From NCBI GenBank assembly GCA_965369815.1, contig CBDUQS010000019.1, positions 1-24,049 on the forward strand: 24,049 bases of DNA. The letters are read 5' to 3'. Both the position numbers and the translations under genes were made by a program. The notes under the pieces were generated by a model, which did no database searches, was not told the DNA's origin, and saw nothing but the letters and a program-made list of their open reading frames with translations. Shown piece by piece: positions 1 through 7,935 of this stretch (within the stretch, counting starts at the first letter, position 1; each line of letters starts with the position of its first letter). Source of the DNA: DAOWGG01 sp965369815. Its GTDB lineage: Bacteria; Patescibacteriota; Gracilibacteria; UM-FILTER-43-11.

Positions 1-1503
1 TAATAATTTTTTAAGCTTCGGATGCCTCTTAGATACAAGACAAAACTCATTATAGCCCTTCACTATACCATCAATAGGTGATGATTCGTCACTTGTGATT
101 TTAGATTGGAAAAAATGCTCAACAGTATCATGAACAACTTTTGCTTTAGGAATCTTAGGGGCCATACTCATAGCCAACTCTCGTTCTCGCTCAATGATAG
201 TAAGAAGCCTTTCTTCAGCACCCATTTTTTCTAACATTTGCCATTCTAGTAACTCTGGGGTATCAAGAAGTAAAATTCTTTTTCCTGCCAATGGCTGATT
301 TAAGCCCCAAGCTTTTTCAATCATCCTTCTTTCAGGATCCCTCCACCCCTTTTCTTTGTTTGGATTATTATAATTTGGATTTTTCTCTTCGTTAAACCTA
401 TCATTTTGAATCTCTATGCCTGAAATAGTGCCTAATTCATTGGATAGCCCTTTTTCAGCAAATTCAATATCTTCCCATATTTCACTTCGTTTTTCCTGAG
501 CTTTAAGCCTCAATTTTCCAGACAAATAAGCGGTGACAGCGGCTAGCTTATGAGAACTACATTTAAAAATCTTTTTCGCTAAAAAAAACCTTATTCTTTT
601 TTTGTCAGCATCACTTTGAGCACCATGCATCATTAATACATATATCCATCTGCGCTGTCCTCTTGTAAAACCTTTATCACAAGATAGATCTCCTGGCTGC
701 AAAGATTGAATAAAAAGAAGGTGTTTAGAGTCAATGGATGAGTAAAGCTCGTTTGTTGCTGAAATTTCTTCAGATGGCTCATCGTAAAGTTTAGTATCAA
801 TACTCTCATCAACATCGTAAACTTGTAAACTCATCCTGCATTTATCTAGGATCTCATTCAAAGTTGATGCAGAACCATTTAATTCGCCTGATCTCCAAGC
901 TTTCATAGAAGTGACAGAGCGAGCAGACACCCCGAGTAGAGCGGCAAGCTGACCCCTGAAATTCTCAGTAAATTTTCTATTACCCTTATGATGGTCTAGT
1001 AGAATTCTCACAAGCTCTCCATCAAAGCGACTTTTCATTTTTTCTGCTTGATCTAAGGAACGAGGAGAGTATTCCCGAACAATATCTGTCATGTCAGCAT
1101 ACTTCCCTGACTTAAGTGATTTAATTTGCCCTCTTATAGATTGTATATAGTCACTATCAAGATCATCAGGATTTTTAATAACTTGTTCCAATTCTACTTC
1201 ATGCTCTAGGAGTTCAATAAGCTCCTCTCTTTCTTTCTCAATAGCTTCCAAGATATTAATAGTTCGCTCCAAAATAACGAGAAAAAGCGCAATATCTCTC
1301 TCTTCCGCATTGCGGGATTTTAGTAAATCCGCCGCCTCCACACACAGCCGATCTCTGTCCAGATTAACCAAATCAAGATCGAAAACTATTTCACTAACTA
1401 AATCCTCAAAACGTTTATTTTCACCAGGTTTTATTAAGACAATATCTGAATCATACCAAAGCCTATCTTTTACAAAGAGCTTGCGCTCTTCACAGTTATC
1501 CAT
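1..1503 (-). CDS. Unrecognised HTH protein, 3' end outside window
   Basis: The frame is open from an ATG at 1503 to the window edge: 501 codons without a stop, so the C-terminus is missing. I do not recognise the family. Residues 1-160 are charged and helical. Around residues 170-215 there is a helix-turn-helix-like stretch (core LAALLGVSARSVTSMKAWRS) that could bind DNA. Near residues 400-465 the pattern GKRILLLDTPELLEW, then LLTIIERERELA, then KAKVVHDTVEHFF resembles strands 1, 2 and 3 of a Rossmann-fold SAM methyltransferase, but this is a pattern impression, not a motif match. The start is supported by a consensus promoter about 30 bases upstream. The gene is divergent from purA. Alternatives are a mobile-element regulator or a DNA-modification protein; the sequence does not decide. 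Confidence 0.85.
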   Translation of the reverse strand, partial: MDNCEERKLFVKDRLWYDSDIVLIKPGENKRFEDLVSEIVFDLDLVNLDRDRLCVEAADLLKSRNAEERDIALFLVILERTINILEAIEKEREELIELLEHEVELEQVIKNPDDLDSDYIQSIRGQIKSLKSGKYADMTDIVREYSPRSLDQAEKMKSRFDGELVRILLDHHKGNRKFTENFRGQLAALLGVSARSVTSMKAWRSGELNGSASTLNEILDKCRMSLQVYDVDESIDTKLYDEPSEEISATNELYSSIDSKHLLFIQSLQPGDLSCDKGFTRGQRRWIYVLMMHGAQSDADKKRIRFFLAKKIFKCSSHKLAAVTAYLSGKLRLKAQEKRSEIWEDIEFAEKGLSNELGTISGIEIQNDRFNEEKNPNYNNPNKEKGWRDPERRMIEKAWGLNQPLAGKRILLLDTPELLEWQMLEKMGAEERLLTIIERERELAMSMAPKIPKAKVVHDTVEHFFQSKITSDESSPIDGIVKGYNEFCLVSKRHPKLKKLL

Positions 1504-1531
1504 AATTTAAATCCGTGAATATAAGGTTAGA

Positions 1532-1559
1532 ATTATAGACTAAAATATGTGTTTGTCAA
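1532..1559 (-). promoter_or_regulatory. Consensus promoter of the leftward HTH gene
   Basis: On the minus strand TTGACA (1559-1554) is followed after 16 bases by TATAAT (1537-1532), so both boxes match the sigma-70 consensus exactly. A transcript would start near 1525 and have a leader of about 20 bases with no Shine-Dalgarno sequence. It is the best promoter match in the window, which is notable for an unknown regulatory-looking gene. Confidence 0.8.
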
Positions 1560-1574
1560 TATCTCAGCTCAAAG

Positions 1575-1603
1575 TTGACTATTCATACCCCCTTTGATAA
1601 TCT
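1575..1603 (+). promoter_or_regulatory. Probable purA promoter
   Basis: TTGACT (1575-1580), a 17-base spacer and TAATCT (1598-1603) point rightward toward purA. The predicted leader is about 27 bases and lacks a Shine-Dalgarno sequence. The box is back-to-back with the leftward promoter at 1532-1559. Confidence 0.6.
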
Positions 1604-1636
1604 GATCAAGGTCTCTACAACATCACCTATTATTCA

Positions 1637-2953
1637 ATGACACTTTCAATAAAAAATGAGGCTGAGCTAACAGATAAGCTTGGTCAGGTTATTTATATTG
1701 CCGGAAGCCAATGGGGAGATGAAGGAAAGGGTAAATTAGTCGACATTCTATCTCAGCATTACGATATCGTCGCTCGATGCGCTGGTGGTGCCAATGCGGG
1801 ACACACTATTGTGGTGAAGGAAGGAGGGGAATCTAAAAAATTCGTTTTTCATCTTATGCCATCAGGCGTTCTTCATGAGGGGAAAATGTGTGTGATTGGA
1901 AATGGAGCAGTGGTGGAAATCCCGACATTATTCGAAGAAATCAGCATGCTTAAGGAAAAGGGGATTGATATTCATGGAAAGCTTAAAATCAGTGATCGCG
2001 CTCATTTACTGCTTTCTTATCATAAGACTATCGATGGCATCCAGGAGGATCGAAAAGGGGAAAGTAAAGTAGGAACCACCAAACGAGGAATTGGCCCTTG
2101 CTACACAGATAAAGCATCTCGAATTGGTATTCGGGTGGGGGATTTATTAGACTTCAGCCTATTCGCCGAAAAATTTCGCGCCAATGCTGAGCGTCACATG
2201 AAAGTATACGGTTTTGAATTGGATATTGAGCAAGAAATCAATTATTACAAAGACGCCATTGAGTCCATTGAGCCATATATCGACAATACCGCTAAGTACA
2301 TCAACGAAAGTTATAAAGAAGGTAAAACGGTGCTTGCCGAAGGAGCTCAGGGAACCCATTTAGATATCGATCATGGAACTTATCCCTACGTCACTTCGTC
2401 CAACACCACCAGTGGTGGTGTGAGTACAGGTCTTGGAATTGGCCCTAATAAAATCACCAATGTAATTGGAATTATGAAGGCTTATACCACTCGTGTGGGT
2501 GAAGGCCCTTTCCCATCTGAATTACCACTCAAGGAAGCGGAAATGTTGAGAGAACAAGGAGCTGAGTACGGAGCAACCACAGGTCGACCTCGTCGTTGTG
2601 GCTGGCTCGATATCATTGTTGTAAAAGAAGCCGTTATGCTCAATGGGCTCACTAGCATTAACATGACGAAATTAGATGTTCTAACAGGAATCACCCCCAT
2701 TAAAGTCGCTGTCGGTTACAAATTAGACGGAGAAAAAACCGACTACATTCCCTTTTCTCTCAAGGATTTTGAAAACGTAGAAGTGGAATACATTGAAATG
2801 GAAGGGTGGACAGAGGATATTAGCAAAGCTAAAACCTTTGAGGAGCTTCCTGAAAATGCAAAAGCTTATGTAAAAAAAGTAGAAGAATTAGTTGAAACCC
2901 CCATTAATTTTATTGGAGTGGGAGTTCATCGGGATGAAATGATATACCGCTAA
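1637..2953 (+). CDS. purA: Adenylosuccinate synthetase
   Basis: Catalyses GTP-dependent condensation of IMP with aspartate, the first committed step from IMP to AMP, in the cytoplasm. The 438-residue product matches the usual family length of about 430. It has the N-terminal GTP/catalytic loop GSQWGDEGKGKLVD (residues 23-36, catalytic Asp28), the NAGHT segment with catalytic His56, GTTKRGIGP near residue 147, the AEGAQGTHLD loop, TRVGEGPFPSE, and TTGRPRRCGWLD near residue 310. About 15 residues precede the usual family N-terminus, so a slightly later start is possible, but the ATG at 1637 sits well below the promoter. It heads an apparent operon with the CYTH and ftsA-like genes. Confidence 0.97.
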   Translation: MTLSIKNEAELTDKLGQVIYIAGSQWGDEGKGKLVDILSQHYDIVARCAGGANAGHTIVVKEGGESKKFVFHLMPSGVLHEGKMCVIGNGAVVEIPTLFEEISMLKEKGIDIHGKLKISDRAHLLLSYHKTIDGIQEDRKGESKVGTTKRGIGPCYTDKASRIGIRVGDLLDFSLFAEKFRANAERHMKVYGFELDIEQEINYYKDAIESIEPYIDNTAKYINESYKEGKTVLAEGAQGTHLDIDHGTYPYVTSSNTTSGGVSTGLGIGPNKITNVIGIMKAYTTRVGEGPFPSELPLKEAEMLREQGAEYGATTGRPRRCGWLDIIVVKEAVMLNGLTSINMTKLDVLTGITPIKVAVGYKLDGEKTDYIPFSLKDFENVEVEYIEMEGWTEDISKAKTFEELPENAKAYVKKVEELVETPINFIGVGVHRDEMIYR

Positions 2954-2962
2954 CTAAAGTCT

Positions 2963-3021
2963 CAAGTGCGAGTGCGAGTCACAAGTGGGATTTTAGCCCT
3001 TGAGACTCGCACTCGCACTTG
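2963..3021. repeat. Inverted repeat of the GTGCGA-word family
   Basis: CAAGTGCGAGTGCGAGTC (2963-2980) and its exact reverse complement (3004-3021) form an 18-bp stem around a 23-base loop, which itself contains a smaller CAAG-GGG/CCC-TTG pairing. The right arm continues as hexamer-like CACTTG words to about 3031. It fills the purA-CYTH spacer. No T-run follows, so it is not a classical terminator. The same 17-base core recurs at 7423-7482 and 7904-7933. Confidence 0.9.
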
Positions 3022-3040
3022 CACTTGCACTTATATTATT

Positions 3041-3559
3041 ATGTATGAAATTGAAGCAAAAGTGCCTCTTACAAAAGCGGATTTTCAGAGACTAAAAAAG
3101 GAAATCCAAAAAATCGCTGTCCTAAAAGGAGAGAGTATAAAAAAAGATACTTATTATGGTGATCGAACAAATTTTCTTTTTCGCATTCGTGAAAAAAACG
3201 GACAGGGAGTACTAAATATAAAAAATAAAAAAGTAGAGAAGGGGATTGAAGTAAATCAGGAGATCGAATGTGGAGTTCATTCAAAATCAAAATTCCACCA
3301 GTTCTTAAAAAAAATAAATATCCATCCACACGCTAAGAAGGAGAAGAAAAGTGAGGTTTATAAGTTTAAATCAATGCAAATCGAGCTGAACACAATTAAA
3401 GGATTGGGACATTATCTTGAAATTGAGAACCCCGTTAAGACAAAAACAGAAATTCCCAAAGCGAAAAAGGCTTTACGAGAGCTCTTCTCTCAGTTAGGCT
3501 TTACCCCCAAGAACTTTGAAAAAAAATATTATATTGAACTTCTAGAAGAAAATAGATAA
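3041..3559 (+). CDS. CYTH-domain protein (CyaB/ThTPase superfamily)
   Basis: The 172-residue product starts MYEIEAKVPL, giving the CYTH signature ExExK at residues 3-7. Basic and acidic strands follow (FRIREK, NIKNKK, EIECG, QIELN, YLEIEN) that would line the tunnel of a triphosphate-binding beta-barrel. Family members are class IV adenylate cyclases, thiamine triphosphatases or inorganic triphosphatases; substrate cannot be assigned here. An earlier in-frame start at 2966 lies inside the inverted repeat and would add non-family residues, so ATG 3041 is chosen. The stop codon overlaps the next ATG by one base (TAATG), which suggests translational coupling with the ftsA-like gene. Confidence 0.85.
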   Translation: MYEIEAKVPLTKADFQRLKKEIQKIAVLKGESIKKDTYYGDRTNFLFRIREKNGQGVLNIKNKKVEKGIEVNQEIECGVHSKSKFHQFLKKINIHPHAKKEKKSEVYKFKSMQIELNTIKGLGHYLEIENPVKTKTEIPKAKKALRELFSQLGFTPKNFEKKYYIELLEENR

Positions 3560-4836
3560 TGATTCTTAAATTTTTTAAGCGAAAACCACAGGAGAAAGCG
3601 ATTGTTGCCCTCGACCTGGGTACAGAAAGCGTGAAAGCGATTGTTTTTAATATTGAAGAAAAACAGAGTATGAGCGGAGAGGTTATTGGAAAGCGTGGAA
3701 TAATCAGGGGGGTTGGAAAAGTAAAACAAAGACCAGGAGACCTTCAAAGCAATAACATTACCGATATTGCCAGCGTAATTAAGAACGCTAAAGAATCCAT
3801 TCGAATCGCTTCTCAGGAAGCTGATATGAGCCCTCAGCAATTGGTTATGGGAATTTCAGGAGAACTGGTTAAAGGGGCAACTTCAACCCTTAGTTACAAA
3901 CGAGAAGATTCTGAGGCTAAAATCAATATTACAGAATTAAGGAATATTGTTCACAAGCTTCAGTGGAAGTCTTTTGCAGAAATACGAAAAAAACTAAGTG
4001 AAGAAACAGGCTATCCAGAAATTGATGTAAAATTGGTCAACAGCTCAATTGTCGATGTAAGAATCGATGGATATAAAGTGACCAATTTAATGGGCTTTCA
4101 GGGGAAAGAGGTTCAAATGTCAATCTTTAATTCATTCGCCCCACTAGAGCACTACGGAGCTCTTCAGAAAATATCCGACGAAATAAACCTTGATTTACTC
4201 GGTATTGTTTCGGAGCCATTTGCACTCTCAAAATGTCTGAGTTACGAAGAAAATGGAACAGGCTCCGCTATTTTTATAGACGTAGGCGGAGGGGGGACTG
4301 ATATCGCCATTGTTTCTAATGGATCAGTCGTGAATACCAAAATGTTCGGAATTGGCGGTCGAACCTTCACCAAAAGACTATCCGTTGAACTCAATATATC
4401 CCTAAAAGAAGCAGAACAACTTAAATTTGCTTATTCTGCCGATAAACTGGAATCGAAATCGAAGAAAATTATTGAAACTATTATTAAAGATGATGTTGAA
4501 ATATGGCTTGAAGGAGTGGTTTTGGGGTTATCTGAATTCAAAGAAAAAACCCTTCCAATACGCATTTTTCTCTCCGGTGGTGGCACCTACCTACCAGAGA
4601 TAAAAGAAGCGCTTAATGAGCGAAAATGGTACAAAAAGCTTCCTTTTGCCAGTAATCCACAAGCCAGCTATATAACCCCTAAAAATCTTCCCAACTTGAT
4701 TGATGAGACTAAAAAGATGAAAGATAGGGGAGATATCGTTCCGCTTGCATTGGTTAATGTAGGGATTGAGTTGGCAGGTGAAGAAAATATTGTACAAAAG
4801 GTTCTAAAGAAAGTGATCGGAATCATGCAAGTTTAA
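3559..4836 (+). CDS. ftsA: FtsA/PilM-like actin-fold ATPase
   Basis: The 425-residue actin-fold protein has a phosphate-1 motif ALDLGTESVKAIVF (17-30), a probable FtsA-type 1C/SHS2 insertion (about 60-180), a phosphate-2 motif FIDVGGGGTDIAIV (239-252) and an adenosine motif LSGGGTYLPE (338-347). The C-terminus (411-425, VQKVLKKVIGIMQV) is a short amphipathic helix like the membrane-targeting tail of FtsA, which tethers FtsZ to the membrane during division. A PilM-type role in type IV pili is an alternative because the folds are close; the C-terminal tail favours FtsA. No ftsZ is present here. The gene is coupled to the CYTH gene by a one-base overlap. Confidence 0.8.
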   Translation: MILKFFKRKPQEKAIVALDLGTESVKAIVFNIEEKQSMSGEVIGKRGIIRGVGKVKQRPGDLQSNNITDIASVIKNAKESIRIASQEADMSPQQLVMGISGELVKGATSTLSYKREDSEAKINITELRNIVHKLQWKSFAEIRKKLSEETGYPEIDVKLVNSSIVDVRIDGYKVTNLMGFQGKEVQMSIFNSFAPLEHYGALQKISDEINLDLLGIVSEPFALSKCLSYEENGTGSAIFIDVGGGGTDIAIVSNGSVVNTKMFGIGGRTFTKRLSVELNISLKEAEQLKFAYSADKLESKSKKIIETIIKDDVEIWLEGVVLGLSEFKEKTLPIRIFLSGGGTYLPEIKEALNERKWYKKLPFASNPQASYITPKNLPNLIDETKKMKDRGDIVPLALVNVGIELAGEENIVQKVLKKVIGIMQV

Positions 4837-4994
4837 TTAAATAAAAAAACCTAACTAATCTAATTAGTAATCGGTAATTATTAATTAGTAATTAAGAAAC
4901 AGGGGACTTTTTAAGTTATATCATTAATCCCGTACAATATATCTTATACGGTATTAATAGTCTCAATTACTGTAATTTGTAGAAAAGCCAGTAA
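4837..4994. repeat. Convergent AT-rich spacer with AATTAGTAAT words
   Basis: This 158-base spacer separates the convergent ftsA-like and sortase genes. ACTAAT (4854-4859), a 3-base loop and ATTAGT (4863-4868) form a small hairpin. On the minus strand it is followed by TTAGGTTTTTTT, so it could terminate leftward transcripts. The word TAATTAGTAAT occurs at 4861-4871 and again about 20 bases later, giving a short degenerate direct repeat. A second weak dyad (CCGTA/TACGG) lies near 4930-4956. No ORF is seen. Confidence 0.55.
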
Positions 4995-5768
4995 CTAGAC
5001 TTCCTCGGCGGTTATAATCAAACGTCTTAACGTGGTTCCAACCGGTGAACATGTCATTAAGGTTGAAATCTTTTTATCGGTGGGTTGGGCAAGAACCTCA
5101 ACGTTATTCGGCTGAACTTCTCTTTTGTCAATAATTCGATAGGTATATTGACGTTGATTGTAGTAAACATGGTACTTATCACCAACTTCCAATTTACCAA
5201 GCGTAGCAAAGACATCTTTAAACTTACCAGGATCCCATGGGTAATAAGAGCTATGACCCGTTAAAAACACATTTCCAAACTGACCAGGCTTAGCTGTTCC
5301 AGGATAATGAACAATTCCCTCTCTAAGACCATCTTGAATTTGCTTCTCAAGATCATGCCAATTTTCCCCCTCAATGTTATCAGTGCTCATATTGACTAAA
5401 GGAACGCTTTTCCCAAGTTTTGGAATAACTAATCGATTATCCGTTGGCACAATGGGCATATCGACCCATGAATAAGATTTTCGAATATCCTTTTTATCAG
5501 GAAGTTCGGGTAGTAATAATGAAGGATCAATAATCTTACTTCCCTCCCCTGCTGCTTCTTCTAAAATCCCCTGAGCTCTCACTTGAGCATCTGGGTTAAT
5601 AACTCCAGAAAAAATCTGCTTATAAGCACTAAAGTTAAGAGCGAAAAACGATGTTGAAAAGATCAACCCCGTAACCACACAAAAACGAATGAATTGCCAA
5701 AATTTCTCAGGAAATGAGATTTTTTCAAGTTCAAGGCCAGCGTTTTGGGATTTATATGAAATATGCAT
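4995..5768 (-). CDS. Sortase family transpeptidase
   Basis: Membrane-anchored cysteine transpeptidase expected to cut a sorting signal in secreted proteins and join them to the envelope or to each other, as in pilus assembly. The 257-residue product has one N-terminal membrane segment (about 27-48), a linker of about 60 residues and a sortase beta-barrel. The catalytic triad is visible as His172 (FLTGHSSY), Cys240 (TLMTCSP) and Arg248/249 (TLRRL). The arrangement resembles class D/E housekeeping-type enzymes, but I do not assign a class. It lies downstream of metG and the pilin-like cluster yet has its own tandem promoters. No LPxTG-like substrate is obvious in the window. Confidence 0.92.
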   Translation of the reverse strand: MHISYKSQNAGLELEKISFPEKFWQFIRFCVVTGLIFSTSFFALNFSAYKQIFSGVINPDAQVRAQGILEEAAGEGSKIIDPSLLLPELPDKKDIRKSYSWVDMPIVPTDNRLVIPKLGKSVPLVNMSTDNIEGENWHDLEKQIQDGLREGIVHYPGTAKPGQFGNVFLTGHSSYYPWDPGKFKDVFATLGKLEVGDKYHVYYNQRQYTYRIIDKREVQPNNVEVLAQPTDKKISTLMTCSPVGTTLRRLIITAEEV

Positions 5769-5778
5769 TTAGTTATAA

Positions 5779-5807
5779 ATTATAACATATTCTAGACTTA
5801 TTTTCAA
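5779..5807 (-). promoter_or_regulatory. Proximal sortase promoter, near-leaderless
   Basis: TTGAAA (5807-5802), a 17-base spacer and TATAAT (5784-5779) on the minus strand. Only 10 bases separate the -10 box from the sortase ATG, so the transcript would begin about 3-4 bases before the start codon. Confidence 0.75.
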
Positions 5808-5833
5808 TACAATCAAGTCCTGAATTCACTAAT

Positions 5834-5862
5834 AATTTACCATAAATAGCTTATTTTGTCAA
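5834..5862 (-). promoter_or_regulatory. Distal sortase promoter
   Basis: TTGACA (5862-5857), a 17-base spacer and TAAATT (5839-5834) on the minus strand, in the spacer just after the metG stop. It gives a leader of about 60 bases and, with the proximal promoter, tandem initiation for the sortase gene independent of metG. Confidence 0.6.
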
Positions 5863-5868
5863 TATCTC

Positions 5869-7383
5869 TTATTCTGATTCAATACGAGGGAAAATAATAA
5901 ACCCTTCACCAAGACGATTCCACTGAGTTACCACACCCCATCCATTCTCCTTCACAGAGTCAATTGTTGGAGAAAGGCCTATTTGCTGGCGAATTTTGGC
6001 AGAGCTAAGTGGGATAATGGGGAAAGTCATAAGGGTGATATGGCGAATGAGTTCGAGTAGATTACATAAAATTGCTCTCCCCTTTTCAGGATTTTCCTTC
6101 AAAAGAGCCCATGGCTTTTCTTCTTCTATTTTTCGATTCGCAAAATCAACCATGCGCCACACATGAAAAACAGCCTCATGAAGGTTGTAAGCGTCCATAT
6201 CCGAAACGTATCGCTTCCAGGTCTCATCAACCTTATCCTTAAAAGGCTCATGAAACTGGGTAAAGGTGAAGTCTTTGATTTCATTACGACTAATAAGGGT
6301 ATGGACACGATTAACTAGATTCCCAAGATTATTGGCTAAATCCGAATTATACCGCTCGACAAACATTTTATCGTTAAAATCACCGTCACGCCCAGCAGGA
6401 ATCTCACGAGTTAAGTAGTAACGCAAGGCGTCCGCTCCATACTCATTAATCACTCCAACAGGGTCAATCACGTTTCCAATCGATTTACTCATCTTTTCTC
6501 CATTATGAGTGATGAATCCATGCACCAATATACCCTTAGGAAGAGGAATTCCAGCAGACAACAGCATTCCGATCCAAATGCCCGCATGAAAGCGAACAAT
6601 ATCTTTGCCAATCACATGAAGATCAGCAGGCCAGTAGGTTTTAAATTTCTCTGAATTCTCTGCATATCCAAGGGCTGAAATATAATTTGTGAGGGCATCA
6701 CACCATACGTACATCACTTGATCAGGATCTCCTGGAACCTCAACTCCCCATGGAAGAACCGACTTTGGCCGTGAAAAGCTAACATCGTGAAGCCCTTCCT
6801 TTATTAAATTAAGAATTTCCTGTTTTCGATTAGCAGGAGCAATAACAAGCTCATCACTTTCAATCAATTCACCAATTTTCTCGCTGTATTTTGAAAGTTT
6901 GAAAAAATAGTTCTTTTCCTTCACTAAAGTGGGAGCCTTTTTATGAGCAGGGCATTTCCCATCAATCAAGTCTCTTTCAATCATAAAAGCCTCACAACCT
7001 TCACAATAAAGCCCTTCATATTCTTTTTCGTAAATATCCCCCTTATCAACCAGTTTTTTCCATAGCATTTGGCATGCAGGCCAATGCCTTTCCTTGTCAG
7101 ATGTTCGGATAAAATCGTCGTTAGAAAGGTTTAAAAGAGGCTTTAAATCCTCAAAGGTTTTAGTATGACGATCAACAAAAGCCTGAGTGTCTTCTCCAGA
7201 TTTTTGAGCAGAATTATAAATTTTGACTCCGTGTTCATCGGTACCCGTTAAGAAAAAGGAATCATACCCCATCAAACGCTTATATCGAGCGATAACATCG
7301 GTCATCACAAACTCAAGCGCATGCCCCATGTGAGGGGGCGCATTCACATAAGCGATCGCCGTGGTGGTATAAAATTTAGCCAT
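5869..7383 (-). CDS. metG: Methionyl-tRNA synthetase
   Basis: Charges tRNA-Met for initiation and elongation. The product is 504 residues from the ATG at 7383 (MAKFYTTTAIAYVNAPPHMGH). A longer frame to 7443 would begin inside a repeat and is rejected. It shows the class I HIGH motif as PHMGH near residue 20, a zinc-knuckle-like insert with CEGCEAF and CPAH, YVWCDALTNYISALGY, and KMSKSIGN as the KMSKS loop near residue 300. The helical anticodon-binding domain ends the protein; the C-terminal tRNA-binding domain of longer MetRS enzymes is absent. No T-box or Shine-Dalgarno sequence is visible upstream. An inverted repeat separates it from the pilin-like genes. Confidence 0.97.
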   Translation of the reverse strand: MAKFYTTTAIAYVNAPPHMGHALEFVMTDVIARYKRLMGYDSFFLTGTDEHGVKIYNSAQKSGEDTQAFVDRHTKTFEDLKPLLNLSNDDFIRTSDKERHWPACQMLWKKLVDKGDIYEKEYEGLYCEGCEAFMIERDLIDGKCPAHKKAPTLVKEKNYFFKLSKYSEKIGELIESDELVIAPANRKQEILNLIKEGLHDVSFSRPKSVLPWGVEVPGDPDQVMYVWCDALTNYISALGYAENSEKFKTYWPADLHVIGKDIVRFHAGIWIGMLLSAGIPLPKGILVHGFITHNGEKMSKSIGNVIDPVGVINEYGADALRYYLTREIPAGRDGDFNDKMFVERYNSDLANNLGNLVNRVHTLISRNEIKDFTFTQFHEPFKDKVDETWKRYVSDMDAYNLHEAVFHVWRMVDFANRKIEEEKPWALLKENPEKGRAILCNLLELIRHITLMTFPIIPLSSAKIRQQIGLSPTIDSVKENGWGVVTQWNRLGEGFIIFPRIESE

Positions 7384-7422
7384 GAAAAAAGTAAGATAAC
7401 AACTGTAAAGATACATTAAAAT

Positions 7423-7482
7423 AAGTGCGAGTGCGAGTCTCAAGTCTCAAGATCAATTTACTTGCGACTCGCACTCGCACTT
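7423..7482. repeat. Inverted repeat of the GTGCGA-word family
   Basis: AAGTGCGAGTGCGAGTC (7423-7439) and its exact reverse complement (7466-7482) form a 17-bp stem with a 26-base loop that contains direct repeats of AAGTCTC. It lies between the last pilin-like gene and metG, both leftward. A T-run follows on the plus strand (7487-7492), and ACTTATTTTAA follows on the minus strand, so it may also act as a transcription terminator or attenuator for the pilin operon. Confidence 0.9.
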
Positions 7483-7491
7483 GAGACTTTT

Positions 7492-7887
7492 TTAGATGGT
7501 TGCCTTAAAGATCAAATCAATCACATTCGTCACAATGGCGAAAGAGAGAATAACCGCAAGAAGACCGATCACCGCATATTTAATCGTTTTCTTCGCACCA
7601 TCCATGCGTTCTTGATCTCCAAAAGAACTGATGTAACGAATACCACCAATCACTAAAAATAAAACAGCGGCTGCCCCTGAAACATATAAAATTAAATCCA
7701 CTATATACAAAAGAAGAGAGTTGATTTTAGCGTCCGCCGTCATATCTTTATTTCCCATGCCAACCGGAAGGTTTTCAGGTCGAAACACTTCATCCCGAAA
7801 GGTATCAATATCAATCCCCAATACATCGGAAATATAAATGGGGAAAAGCAGAACGGTTCCTAAGATGTGGAATAAGTATTTTTTCAT
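7492..7887 (-). CDS. T4SS-pilin-like small membrane protein (copy 5)
   Basis: The 131-residue protein has an N-terminal hydrophobic signal or anchor (about 5-21), a short polar region, and two membrane helices (about 58-82 and 102-127) joined by the loop GGIRYISSFGDQERMDGAKK. This 'GG-x-Y/M ... GDxE ... K' loop between two helices is the pattern of VirB2/TrbC-like T4SS pilin domains common in CPR genomes (PF18895-like). It is the last member of a run of five paralogues transcribed leftward after rmuC. Function as an envelope pilus or channel subunit is inferred from the family only. Confidence 0.8.
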   Translation of the reverse strand: MKKYLFHILGTVLLFPIYISDVLGIDIDTFRDEVFRPENLPVGMGNKDMTADAKINSLLLYIVDLILYVSGAAAVLFLVIGGIRYISSFGDQERMDGAKKTIKYAVIGLLAVILSFAIVTNVIDLIFKATI

Positions 7888-7903
7888 AATCTTAAAATTT
7901 AAA

Positions 7904-7933
7904 ACTTGAGACTCGCACTCGCACTTGAGACTT
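7904..7933. repeat. GTGCGA-word repeat, single-core copy
   Basis: A 30-base spacer repeat built from two direct copies of ACTTGAGACT (7904-7913, 7923-7932) flanking CGCACTCGC. It contains one copy of the 17-base core GACTCGCACTCGCACTT (7909-7925) found twice each at 2963-3021 and 7423-7482. It fills nearly the whole gap between two pilin-like genes. Confidence 0.85.
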
Positions 7934-7935
7934 AA

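Noticed and set aside
2966..3040. Longer CYTH frame from 2966
   Set aside because: The added codons are the GTGCGA repeat; the ExExK motif sits at the N-terminus in this family.
7384..7443. Longer metG reading frame beginning at 7443
   Set aside because: The extra 20 codons run through the spacer and the inverted repeat, and the family N-terminus begins at the ATG at 7383.
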